Assembly (NCBI GenBank): GCA_964452465.1 | Contig: CAYVMD010000014.1 | Span: 1 to 49,873 of the forward strand | Direction of reading: 5' to 3' | DNA: 49,873 nucleotides | From: CAYVMD01 sp964452465 | GTDB lineage: Bacteria > Armatimonadota > JACIXR01 | Shown: one piece after another, positions 24,456-32,791 of the stretch | Position numbering within the stretch: the stretch's first letter is position 1 | Layout: each line of letters begins with the position of its first letter | Notes under the pieces: generated by a model | Told to the model about the DNA's origin: nothing | The model's database searches: none | Seen by the model: only the letters and a program-made list of their open reading frames with translations | Position numbers and translations under genes: made by a program

Positions 24456-25840
24456 GGGAAAGTTGCGGGATCTTCGGCATCTACGCACCGGGTGAGGATG
24501 TGGCGCGCCTCACCTACTTTGGGCTCTTCGCCCTCCAACACAGGGGGCAGGAATCAGCAGGGATAGCGGTCTCCAACGGGGAACGCATACTCTTGTATAA
24601 GGGAATGGGGCTTTTGAATCAGGTATTCACGGAGGAAATACTCCAATCCTTGGAGGGCATATCCGCCATCGGGCACACGAGGTACTCCACCACCGGCTCC
24701 AACATCCTTGTCAATGCCCAACCGATGCTCATCTCCTCCCCTTGGGGGAAGATAGCCCTCGCTCACAATGGCAACATTACCAATTCCCTCGCCCTCCTAT
24801 CCTATTTGGAAGAAAGAGGGATTAGGCCCACCTCCACCTCCGATAGCGAGATAATCGGGCATCTAATAGCGGTTCAAGAGGGAAAGAGCCTCGAGGAAAG
24901 GATCACAAAGGCTATGAAACTACTGAGAGGGGCATACTCCCTCGTTATCCTCACCCCGAGGCAATTAGCAGGGGTGCGAGACCCGTTCGGCATTCGTCCC
25001 CTTTGCATAGGGAGATTAAACGAGAACAAATGGGTCTTCGCTTCGGAAAGCTGCGCTTTATCCTTGGTGGATGCCCAATTCGTAAGGGAAGTTGAGCCGG
25101 GCGAGGTAGTAATCGTTGATAGCGAAGGGTTGAGGAGCTATCAAGCGGTCCCCTCTCCCCGTAGCGCCATGTGCATATTCGAGTTCATCTATTTCGCTCG
25201 TCCCGATTCCTACATCGGAGGGGTTAATATCCACTTGGCGAGGAGGAGAATGGGGAGGACGCTTTTCGAGGAGGGACGGGTGGAAGCAGATGTAGTAGTG
25301 GGGGTACCGGATACGGGAACCGCAGCAGCGATTGGCTTCAGTGAAGCCTCGGGGATTCCCTATGGGGAAGGGTTATTGAAGAATAAGTATATCGGGCGCA
25401 CCTTCATCCTACCTGACCAGAGGATAAGGGATGTAGGGATAAAATTGAAACTCACCCCAATTGTGGAGACGATAAAGGGCAAGAGGGTGGTGCTTGTAGA
25501 TGATTCTATAGTAAGGGGAACCACCACGGGGAAGATCATCAGGATGATGTTCGAGGCAGGGGCAAAGGAAGTGCACACCAGGATATCTTCCCCTCCCATT
25601 GGTTACCCCTGTTTCTTTGGGATAGATACCGCGGTGCGCTCGGAGTTGATCGCCTCCCGCCTAACAGTAGAGGAGATAAGGGAATATATAGGGGCAACAT
25701 CCCTTAAATACCTCAGCCTTTCAGGGCTGGTAAAGGCGATAGGTCTCCCCAAGGATTACTTCTGCACAGCTTGCCTCACGGGGGACTATCCCGAAGAAAT
25801 TCCCACTTATTTCCACAAATTACTTCTGGAGGAAAGGTGA
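24452..25840 (+). CDS. purF: Amidophosphoribosyltransferase PurF
   Basis: First committed enzyme of purine synthesis, making phosphoribosylamine from PRPP and glutamine. The N-terminus reads MRES-CGIFGIYAPG: a four-residue propeptide before the catalytic Cys, as in the Bacillus-type enzyme. The PRPP loop VVLVDDSIVRGTTTGKI is near residue 350. Cysteines at AMCIFEF, GYPCFFGID and FCTACL match the four ligands of the [4Fe-4S] cluster of this type. 462 residues, ordinary length. Overlaps purL by four bases. The cluster makes activity oxygen-sensitive in relatives and fits the Fe-S genes at the window start. Confidence 0.96.
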   Translation: MRESCGIFGIYAPGEDVARLTYFGLFALQHRGQESAGIAVSNGERILLYKGMGLLNQVFTEEILQSLEGISAIGHTRYSTTGSNILVNAQPMLISSPWGKIALAHNGNITNSLALLSYLEERGIRPTSTSDSEIIGHLIAVQEGKSLEERITKAMKLLRGAYSLVILTPRQLAGVRDPFGIRPLCIGRLNENKWVFASESCALSLVDAQFVREVEPGEVVIVDSEGLRSYQAVPSPRSAMCIFEFIYFARPDSYIGGVNIHLARRRMGRTLFEEGRVEADVVVGVPDTGTAAAIGFSEASGIPYGEGLLKNKYIGRTFILPDQRIRDVGIKLKLTPIVETIKGKRVVLVDDSIVRGTTTGKIIRMMFEAGAKEVHTRISSPPIGYPCFFGIDTAVRSELIASRLTVEEIREYIGATSLKYLSLSGLVKAIGLPKDYFCTACLTGDYPEEIPTYFHKLLLEER

Positions 25841-25849
25841 GGTGGAAAA

Positions 25850-26881
25850 GTGAACACGGATTGGACTCTTTTCAAAGGAAATCCCATGAGGCAAGGATTC
25901 TGGGGGCAAAAATGCCTCCTCCCCCTTACGCCGCTTTGGCGTTTCGATGCCGGCTACATGATAAGGTCTTCGCCAGTGGTGTCAGGAGGGAGGGTTTTTG
26001 TCTGCCTTTGGAATGGTGAAGTATTATGCCTAAACGCCCAGAATGGAGAGGTTATATGGCGCACTGACCTTTTCGGACCCATCTTCTCTACGCCCTGTAT
26101 AGGGGGCGGGAAGGTTTTCGTCGGCGCTACTATGAAAGCCTTTTATGCTTTAGACGAGTTAACGGGTAGAGTGGTATGGAATTTGAGCCTGGGGGGAGCG
26201 GTGGATTCTTCTCCCCTTTACCTAAGGGGAAGAGTATATTTTGGAAGCGATGACAAACATCTGTACTGCGTCGATGCCCAGAAGGGAGATGTGCGTTGGG
26301 GGTTTAACGCCGGGATGTGGATCTTCTCCTCCCCCGCAGCAGCGGAGGGGATGATTTTCTTCGGCGCCCAAAACGGCATCTTCTATGCCCTTACGGAGGA
26401 TGGCAAATTAGTCTGGCAGACGAGGATAGGAGGGTTGATAAGGTCGACCCCTGCAGTCTATAAGGGCTTTATCTATGTTGGTTCGAACAACGCTCGCCTC
26501 TTCTGCTTGGATGCTGCAACGGGAGAAACGATCTGGGTTGCCCGTGCCTATGATGCTATAGAGAGTTCCCCTGCCGTGGGAGAGGACAAGGTAGTAGTGG
26601 GATCCGATGATGGTTATTTCTACTGCATTGACGCTCACACGGGAAGGACCCTTTGGAGGTCTAAAATTGGCTCTCCCATCCGCTCTTCACCCCTCATAAG
26701 TGGGAGAGCAGTCCTCTTCTCCGCCCTTAATGGAACCTTTTACGGGATGGACATAAACACAGGAGAGGTCCTCTGGGAGATGAAGACCCCCAGCGAGGTT
26801 TATTCCTCCTTCGCTCCTTCTCCTAATGCTTTCTTCATAGGGACTGACGCTGGCACCCTCTACGCTTTCAGCCCAACCTAA
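25850..26881 (+). CDS. PQQ-like beta-propeller repeat protein
   Basis: 343 residues made of about seven repeats of the pattern xxYCxDAxTGxxxWxxxxxxxIxSSPxxxxGxxxxGS, e.g. FYALDELTGRVVWNLSL, LYCVDAQKGDVRWGFN, LFCLDAATGETIW and FYCIDAHTGRTLWR. This is the PQQ/BamB-type propeller. There is no signal peptide: the N-terminus MNTDWTLFKGNPMRQGFWG goes straight into the first blade, so the protein is presumably cytoplasmic unless exported by another path. Start GTG 25850 follows GAGGTGGAAAA. It lies inside the purine operon between purF and purN. True PQQ binding is not indicated; a scaffold role is possible. Function unknown. Confidence 0.85.
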   Translation: MNTDWTLFKGNPMRQGFWGQKCLLPLTPLWRFDAGYMIRSSPVVSGGRVFVCLWNGEVLCLNAQNGEVIWRTDLFGPIFSTPCIGGGKVFVGATMKAFYALDELTGRVVWNLSLGGAVDSSPLYLRGRVYFGSDDKHLYCVDAQKGDVRWGFNAGMWIFSSPAAAEGMIFFGAQNGIFYALTEDGKLVWQTRIGGLIRSTPAVYKGFIYVGSNNARLFCLDAATGETIWVARAYDAIESSPAVGEDKVVVGSDDGYFYCIDAHTGRTLWRSKIGSPIRSSPLISGRAVLFSALNGTFYGMDINTGEVLWEMKTPSEVYSSFAPSPNAFFIGTDAGTLYAFSPT

Positions 26882-26899
26882 GCGGGTGATGATCTTAAC

Positions 26900-27544
26900 A
26901 TGTCTGTTCAACCCATAAGAATCTGTATCCTCGCCTCGGGAAGGGGTACGAACGCCCAAGCTATCATAGATGGTTGCAAATCCGGCTACATTCCCGGCAA
27001 GGTCGTCTGCCTCATCTCCGATAAGAGCGACGCCTTTGCCCTGGAGAGGGCGAGGAAGGAAAAGATAGACGCCATCTTTCTCGATCCCGCCCTTTATCCT
27101 TCCAGGGAAGCCTATGAAGAGAAGCTGCTAAGCATAATAAAGGACTACGAGGTGGATCTTATATGCCTTGCTGGTTTCATGCGCATCTTAAGCCCCTTCT
27201 TCGTGCGCACCTTCCCTTACAGGATAATGAACATCCACCCCTCCCTCATACCTTCCTTCTGCGGTAAGGGCATGTTCGGATTGCGCGTCCATAAAGCGGT
27301 ATTGGATTTCGGGGTCAAGGTAACGGGGTGCACCGTGCATTTCGTGACGGAAGAGGTGGATTTGGGACCCATCATAGTCCAGATCCCTGTCTTGGTGAGG
27401 GACGACGACACCCCCGAGACATTAGCCCAGAGGGTGTTGAAGAGGGAACATAAAGCCTATCCCCTTGCGGTTAAGCTCTTCGCTGAGGGAAGATTGAAAT
27501 TGGAGGGAAGAAGGGTGAAGATCCTTCCTCCCTCTGCTCAATGA
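26900..27544 (+). CDS. purN: Phosphoribosylglycinamide formyltransferase PurN
   Basis: Transfers a formyl group from 10-formyl-THF to GAR. 214 residues with ILASGRGTNAQAI, CLAGFMRILSPFF, the catalytic NIHPSLIPSF (Asn-His) and the late Asp in EEVDLGPIIVQ, all as in PurN. ATG 26900 is preceded by a modest GGGTGATGAT. Last gene of the plus-strand run; it converges on the GH2 gene with 14 bases between the stops, and no Rho-independent terminator is visible there. Confidence 0.95.
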   Translation: MSVQPIRICILASGRGTNAQAIIDGCKSGYIPGKVVCLISDKSDAFALERARKEKIDAIFLDPALYPSREAYEEKLLSIIKDYEVDLICLAGFMRILSPFFVRTFPYRIMNIHPSLIPSFCGKGMFGLRVHKAVLDFGVKVTGCTVHFVTEEVDLGPIIVQIPVLVRDDDTPETLAQRVLKREHKAYPLAVKLFAEGRLKLEGRRVKILPPSAQ

Positions 27545-27558
27545 CCCCCTAATATCGC

Positions 27559-29514
27559 CTATTTGATCCTCTGGAAGACCTCCTTAACTGCATAGTAAGC
27601 CTTCTTAGGCACCAAAGGATAAGCGATCACCGCATCGGATATCTGCGGCCAACAATCGCAGACATTCCAAAGGAGGATCCCACCGCATTCCGGCAGATTA
27701 GAGTAATGCTCCACCCACTTCACATAAGCCTTCGCCTGGAGATCCTGCGTGATATCTATCAGCTCCTCCAAACTCCTCGGCTCGGGAAGACCGTTGTTTT
27801 TTATGGATTGAAAGAGGCTTCCTATCCGATATCTCCAACCCACCCGTAAGGCATCGGATGAATGATAATACCAATATTCGTTGAAGGGAGGCCAAAGATG
27901 GCTTTCCGGAATGAACTTCAAAAGCACCTCCTTGGGGGGAACGGAGAGGTGCCCTATCTCACTCACGAATCTGCTCCTATCCTTAAGGTAGAAATCGTCC
28001 TCGTATGCGGTTCCGTGCGCCCAGCGATGGCTGTCTCCCTCGTTGGAATTGTTGGGATTCTCCCCTGAGGGAGAGAAGGGGCTGTCGGGGATAAAGGGAG
28101 TTTCAGGATCAAGGGCTTGGCAAACCTCCTCTAAAATCCACCTTATTTTGTGGTTCACATAATCCTTACCCTCCCTCCAAAAGCGGAAGATGTCGTTCTC
28201 GTTCCCTCCACTCCAAATGGCTAAGCAGGGATGCCTCCTCAATCTCCTCACCACTATCTCCGCTTCCCTCCGCACCTCCCGCAGGAAATCCTCGTGTTGG
28301 GGGTAATGTGCGCAGGCAAACATGAAATCCTGCCAGATCATTATCCCTAATTTATCGCACAACTGGTAGAAGACCCCCGGCTCATATATCCCCCCGCCCC
28401 AAACCCTCAGCATATTCGCTCCCGCCTCCTGAACCAATTTGAGTAAGGCTTCGTAGCGCTCGGGGGTAATGCGAGCGGGGAGAGCATCCGCAGGGGTCCA
28501 ATTGAAGCCCTTGATGAAGACCCTCTCCCCATTGACCTTGAAGTAAAAGGAGGTTCCCCCATCCTCCTGAGGCTCTTGGACAAGTTCTATCTTCCTTATG
28601 CCGAAGTTGCCCCGCCACTCGTCCATCTCCTTGCCTTCTTGGATGAGGGTCACCTTATACCCATACAAGAAGGGTTCCCCCATCCCGTTGGGATACCAAA
28701 GGCGAGGCTTAGGAACCTCTACTTCAAAAACAAGGGTTTCCCGCCTACCAGAGGAAGAGCACCCTTTTTCCATTTCCACCACTTTTCTATCCCCCTCGTA
28801 GATCTCTACACGGCAGACGCCTTTCTTCGGTAATTCCTCGAACCACTCTATCTCTACATCCACCCCTAAATCGGCTTTCTCCTCGCCCCAGCCAAGCGTC
28901 CTTATCCACACATCCTTTATCCTTCCTCCTCCATATATCTCCAACCTCACAGGTCGCCATATGCCTATGCTCACTAGGCGGGGAGCTATATCCCATCCAT
29001 AGTTATATTGTGCCTTTCTGGCGAAAAGGCGAGGGGCATTCCAGTCGGGAAGCACCCTCTCATCCGCCTTGAGATCCACGGAAAAGATAGGGGAGGCGAT
29101 GCGCACCGCGAGTTGGTTTTTCTCCTCCTGCTTGGCGATCTCGGTTATGTCGATCTCTATGGGAGTGAACATGTTTGCGTTCTCCCCGATCTTTCTTCCG
29201 TTGAGAAAGACGGTGGCGAAGGTATCGATGCCCTCGAAGACCAAGATAGCTCTTTCCCCCAGGGAGAGTTTCGGCATATCGAAGTCAAGGCGATACCACC
29301 AATCCTTCTCCTCCACCCAACGCCAAAGGTCGGCGTTGAGCCCAAAGAAGGGTTCGGGCCCCTCCCCTGCCTCCTGAAGGTCTATGTGGACATCCCCGGG
29401 CACCTTGGCGGGGAGCCAATTCGCGGTGGAGCCGGTCAGGAGATCTTCGCTTTCCTCCCGGAAGGAACGCCAGGTTAAGCGCCAAATACCGTTCAAATCG
29501 TATATCTTCCTCAT
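27559..29514 (-). CDS. Glycoside hydrolase family 2, beta-mannosidase-like
   Basis: Predicted exo-beta-mannosidase acting on mannan or glycan oligosaccharides. N-terminal jelly-roll (about residues 1-195: LNGIWRLTW, KVPGDVHIDL, LVFEGIDTFATVFLNG), immunoglobulin-like domain (195-310) and TIM barrel (from 320). Acid/base E439 in WSGGNEN and nucleophile E519 in RFVSEIGH are both present. At 651 residues it is shorter than the usual 800 or more, ending soon after the barrel (LLWNVCDCWPQISDAVI), so C-terminal accessory domains are absent; some thermophile relatives are also short. ATG 29514 follows AGGAGAAAGGAGAG. No signal peptide. Divergent from xylB. Confidence 0.88.
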   Translation of the reverse strand: MRKIYDLNGIWRLTWRSFREESEDLLTGSTANWLPAKVPGDVHIDLQEAGEGPEPFFGLNADLWRWVEEKDWWYRLDFDMPKLSLGERAILVFEGIDTFATVFLNGRKIGENANMFTPIEIDITEIAKQEEKNQLAVRIASPIFSVDLKADERVLPDWNAPRLFARKAQYNYGWDIAPRLVSIGIWRPVRLEIYGGGRIKDVWIRTLGWGEEKADLGVDVEIEWFEELPKKGVCRVEIYEGDRKVVEMEKGCSSSGRRETLVFEVEVPKPRLWYPNGMGEPFLYGYKVTLIQEGKEMDEWRGNFGIRKIELVQEPQEDGGTSFYFKVNGERVFIKGFNWTPADALPARITPERYEALLKLVQEAGANMLRVWGGGIYEPGVFYQLCDKLGIMIWQDFMFACAHYPQHEDFLREVRREAEIVVRRLRRHPCLAIWSGGNENDIFRFWREGKDYVNHKIRWILEEVCQALDPETPFIPDSPFSPSGENPNNSNEGDSHRWAHGTAYEDDFYLKDRSRFVSEIGHLSVPPKEVLLKFIPESHLWPPFNEYWYYHSSDALRVGWRYRIGSLFQSIKNNGLPEPRSLEELIDITQDLQAKAYVKWVEHYSNLPECGGILLWNVCDCWPQISDAVIAYPLVPKKAYYAVKEVFQRIK

Positions 29515-29611
29515 CGCGGACTCTCCTTTCTCCTTCGACCTCCTCCCAATTTTAAACCTCACGAGGACGAAAGGAAACACAAAACCTCTACCTCTCCCCT
29601 TTTGCCTTTGG

Positions 29612-29617
29612 TATAAT
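29612..29617 (+). promoter_or_regulatory. Probable -10 element ahead of xylB
   Basis: TATAAT at 29612-29617, in GGTATAATTCC, 28 bases before the xylB ATG and upstream of AGAAAGGGGG. No convincing -35 is found at the usual distance (TACCTC at 29589). The 131-base gap between the divergent GH2 and xylB genes must hold both promoters. On the minus strand TTTAAAAT near 29555 could serve GH2 but is weaker. Confidence 0.45.
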
Positions 29618-29645
29618 TCCCTAAAAAGAGAAAGGGGGTTTCGAT

Positions 29646-31190
29646 ATGCCTCTTTTTATGGGAATAGATGTAGGCACCACCTCCACCCGCACGCTCGTTA
29701 TAGATGAAAAGGGACAAGTAAAAGCGAGCGTCTCCAAGGAATATCCGATGAAAACGCCCCAGCCCGGCTGGGCGGAACAAAATCCCGAGGATTGGTGGCA
29801 GGCGACGGTTGAGGGGATAAGGGAAGTGCTCGCCTCAGGGGTCGATCCAAAGGAGATAAAGGCGATAGGACTTTCCGGGCAAATGCACGGCTCGGTATTC
29901 TTGGATAAGGATGGGAAGGTGATCCGCCCTGCCATCCTCTGGTGCGACCAGAGGACAGCCAAACAGTGCGAATGGATAACGGAGAAGATCGGGAAGGAAA
30001 AGGTGGTGGAATACACTTGCAACCCTGTCCTCACCGGTTTCACTGCTCCCAAGATAATCTGGCTGAGGGATGAGGAGCCCTGGAACTTCGAAAAGTTACG
30101 CAAAGTCCTCCTTCCCAAGGATTATGTGCGCTATCGCCTCACGGGGGAATACGCCACGGAGGTCTCGGATGCTTCCGGCACCAGCCTTTTCGATGTGAGA
30201 AGAAGAGCTTGGTCCAAGGAGATGATAGAAGGACTGGGGCTCTCCCTGGATTTGATGCCCTTGGTATATGAATCTCCCGAGGTAACGGGGAGATTATCCC
30301 GTTATGCCTCCGAGGAGACGGGTCTACCCGAGGGCATCCCCGTTGTAGGAGGTGGAGGCGACCAAGCAGCGGGAGGGGTGGGAGCGGGTGTTGTAGAAAA
30401 GGGGAAGATATTCGTTAGCCTGGGCACCTCTGGGGTAGTCTTCGCCTTCACTGAAGAGCCCCTCTTGGATCCGGGGCTTCGCCTTCATACTTTCTGCCAT
30501 GCGGTTCCGGGCAAATGGCATGTAATGGGGGTTATGCTATCCGCAGGGGGCTCCTACCGCTGGTTCAGGGACGCTCTGGGCGAGCCGGAAAGGACGGTGG
30601 GCAGGCTAACGGCAACGGACGAATATGTGTTTTTGAATAAGGAAGCGGAGATGGCGCCCCCCGGTTGTGAGGGGCTCAGCTTCCTTCCCTACCTCACTGG
30701 AGAAAGGACCCCCCACGCCGATCCCTATGCGAGAGGGGTCTTCTTTGGGCTTACCTACAGATGCAATAAGGGATACCTGGCGAGGGCAGTGATGGAAGGC
30801 GTTTCCTTCGGTTTAAGGGACTCCTACGAGATAATGCAAGAAATGGGGATACCTGTGGAAGAGATACGGATAATCGGGGGAGGGGCGAAAGGTCCCATAT
30901 GGAGGAGGATCACCGCCAGCATATTCGGCAAGGAGAACTACACGATCAATTTGGAGGAAGGACCCGCCCTCGGCGTAGCCATCTTGGGGAGCGTTGGGGT
31001 GGGCTTCTACTCCAGCGTAGAGGAAGCCTGTGGAGCGATCATCTCTTTGAAGGAAAGGACCGATCCCGACCCCGAGGAACATAAGATCTACAACCAACTC
31101 TACGAGCTCTATCGCGCCCTCTACCTTTCCCTGAAGGAACACTTCCGTCAACTCGCCAATATCTCCCTACCCCAAGGGAAAGGAGGTTAA
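29646..31190 (+). CDS. xylB: Xylulokinase (FGGY family)
   Basis: Phosphorylates D-xylulose to enter the pentose phosphate pathway. 514 residues; opening MGIDVGTTSTRTLVIDEKG is the N-terminal phosphate motif, QMHGSVFLD and LWCDQRTAKQC carry the usual substrate loop, and GTSGVVFAF, ERTPHADPYARG and IGGGAKGPIWRRI are C-terminal FGGY features matching xylulokinase. ATG 29646 follows AGAAAGGGGGTTTCGAT. The downstream flavodoxin-like and dehydrogenase genes are nearly contiguous, so they probably form an operon for pentose or pentitol use. Substrate could also be a related ketose. Confidence 0.92.
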   Translation: MPLFMGIDVGTTSTRTLVIDEKGQVKASVSKEYPMKTPQPGWAEQNPEDWWQATVEGIREVLASGVDPKEIKAIGLSGQMHGSVFLDKDGKVIRPAILWCDQRTAKQCEWITEKIGKEKVVEYTCNPVLTGFTAPKIIWLRDEEPWNFEKLRKVLLPKDYVRYRLTGEYATEVSDASGTSLFDVRRRAWSKEMIEGLGLSLDLMPLVYESPEVTGRLSRYASEETGLPEGIPVVGGGGDQAAGGVGAGVVEKGKIFVSLGTSGVVFAFTEEPLLDPGLRLHTFCHAVPGKWHVMGVMLSAGGSYRWFRDALGEPERTVGRLTATDEYVFLNKEAEMAPPGCEGLSFLPYLTGERTPHADPYARGVFFGLTYRCNKGYLARAVMEGVSFGLRDSYEIMQEMGIPVEEIRIIGGGAKGPIWRRITASIFGKENYTINLEEGPALGVAILGSVGVGFYSSVEEACGAIISLKERTDPDPEEHKIYNQLYELYRALYLSLKEHFRQLANISLPQGKGG

Positions 31191-31194
31191 AGCG

Positions 31195-31632
31195 ATGAAA
31201 ACCCTTATCGTCTATCATTCCGAAGGAGGGATAACCGAGAGGATGGCGAAGTCCATAGCACAAGGGGCAAGCGAAGGTGGGGAGGTAATTGTAAAGGAAG
31301 TGGCGGAAGCTAAAATAGACGATCTTCTGAGCGCGAATGTGATCGTGCTTGGCTCCCCCACTTATTTCGCCAACATGTCCTGGCAGATGAAGAAGTTCAT
31401 AGATGAATCGGTGGAACATTACGGGAAATTAAAGGGGAGGAGAGGTGGTTGCTTCGTCTCCTCTGCAACGAGAAAGGATGGGGAATCCGCCCTCCATTTT
31501 CTAAAGGTAGCGCTGGAGATCCACGGGATGGAAGTCCTGGAAGGTCCCGTTTGCCTCGGCGTTCCCACGGAAGAGGAGTTGAGGGAATGCGAGGAATACG
31601 GAAGAAGATTGGTCCAGAGGGGAGGCGCTTAA
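31195..31632 (+). CDS. Flavodoxin-like FMN protein (paralogue B)
   Basis: 145-residue flavodoxin-fold protein, close paralogue of the one at 6454-6879 (shared GSPxYFxNMxWQMKKFIDE, KGGCFVS-like and EVHG/EIHGMEVxxGP segments). Its phosphate-binding loop is YHSEGGITERM, which departs more from the classical TGNT pattern than paralogue A. Start ATG 31195 follows AAAGGAGGTTAAAGC, four bases after the xylB stop. The stop lies two bases before the dehydrogenase ATG. Being between a sugar kinase and a polyol dehydrogenase, it may handle electrons from sugar oxidation, which is inference. Confidence 0.82.
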   Translation: MKTLIVYHSEGGITERMAKSIAQGASEGGEVIVKEVAEAKIDDLLSANVIVLGSPTYFANMSWQMKKFIDESVEHYGKLKGRRGGCFVSSATRKDGESALHFLKVALEIHGMEVLEGPVCLGVPTEEELRECEEYGRRLVQRGGA

Positions 31633-31633
31633 G

Positions 31634-32791
31634 ATGAAAGCTGTGGTCTTCCGGAAGACGGAGGACGGAAGATGGCTTCCCGCCGTGCAGGCTGTCCCCA
31701 CTCCCTCCCTTGCTCCAGGGGAGATACTCATCAAGGTGGAATCCTGTGGGATATGCCAGACCGATTTAACCGTCTCGGCAGGACGCTTTCGCGACCCCAC
31801 CTATATCCCCTCCGCTGTGATATTGGGACACGAGTTTTGGGGCGAGGTGGTGGAGGTAACGCCCACCGTCAACGAAAGGCGCACCGCCTTGGGGATGGAA
31901 CCTTTGGAGAAAGGGGATTTAGTGGTCGCCGACCCCAACATCGTCTGCCTCCACGGGGAGGCAGTTAAATGGCGCCATGACCAAGGCACCTGCTACTTCT
32001 GCAAGCAATGGACCTCCGCCCTTTGCGAGAAGGTTCAGCACATAGGCGTCCATTTCGACGGCGGATTCGCCCAATTCTGCCGACTCCCCGCCGAGCAGGC
32101 GGTCAAATTGCCCTCCCGGGAGAAGGAATTCTGGAAGGGCAAGGGCTTCTTCGTCGAGCCCCTTGCCTGCATCCTCTGGGGAGCGGAGAAGCTGAAGCCA
32201 AGGAGGGGCGACTCCGTCGCCATTATTGGGGCAGGACCCATCGGAAGCATCTTCGCCCGCCTTATGAGGCTATACTTTCCCTCCCAGGTCTTCATAATCG
32301 ATATAGATGACAAAAGATTAGAGATAAGCAAAAAGTTGGGGATCGGGGATCATTATATCAACTCCCAAAGGGACGGCTTAGAAGCGATCCTGGAATTAAC
32401 GCAGGGAGAAGGGATAGAGTGTCTGATAGAGACAGCGGGAGCACCCTCCGTTTTGGATTTCGCCATAAAATCGGCGAGGAAAGGAGGCAGGATCCTCGTC
32501 TTCGGCGTCTCCCCCATGGGTGCGAAGGGGGAAGTGGAGCCCTTCGAGATCTACGAGAAGCAATTAGAGATATTAGGAGCATGCATTTATTCCACCACTC
32601 CCCCCTTCCAACCCAAGCCCATCCAGTTCTTCTTCCGCTACTCCATCGACCTCCTCCACAGGGGAATAATCCAAGTGGACGACCTCGTCCTCTCTCCCCA
32701 GCACATCCATCCACCGGAAGATATAGAAAAGGCTTTCGCCCAAATTAGGAACCGAGAAGGGCTAAAGCATATAGTCAACTGCTGGCTCTGA
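31634..32791 (+). CDS. Zinc-type alcohol/polyol dehydrogenase (MDR family)
   Basis: NAD(P)-dependent medium-chain dehydrogenase, 385 residues. Catalytic zinc ligands C38 (SCGICQTD) and H66-E67 (GHEFWGE) are present. The structural zinc lobe is incomplete: CYFCKQWTSALCEK supplies three cysteines, and the first Cys of the usual CxxCxxCx7C is missing, though a Cys lies earlier in NIVCLHG. The Rossmann motif reads AIIGAGPIGSIFARL, with acidic FIIDIDD favouring NAD. Likely a polyol or sugar dehydrogenase; adjacency to xylulokinase suggests xylitol or arabitol oxidation to xylulose. Ends back-to-back with the minus-strand gene at 32792 with no spacer. Confidence 0.85.
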   Translation: MKAVVFRKTEDGRWLPAVQAVPTPSLAPGEILIKVESCGICQTDLTVSAGRFRDPTYIPSAVILGHEFWGEVVEVTPTVNERRTALGMEPLEKGDLVVADPNIVCLHGEAVKWRHDQGTCYFCKQWTSALCEKVQHIGVHFDGGFAQFCRLPAEQAVKLPSREKEFWKGKGFFVEPLACILWGAEKLKPRRGDSVAIIGAGPIGSIFARLMRLYFPSQVFIIDIDDKRLEISKKLGIGDHYINSQRDGLEAILELTQGEGIECLIETAGAPSVLDFAIKSARKGGRILVFGVSPMGAKGEVEPFEIYEKQLEILGACIYSTTPPFQPKPIQFFFRYSIDLLHRGIIQVDDLVLSPQHIHPPEDIEKAFAQIRNREGLKHIVNCWL

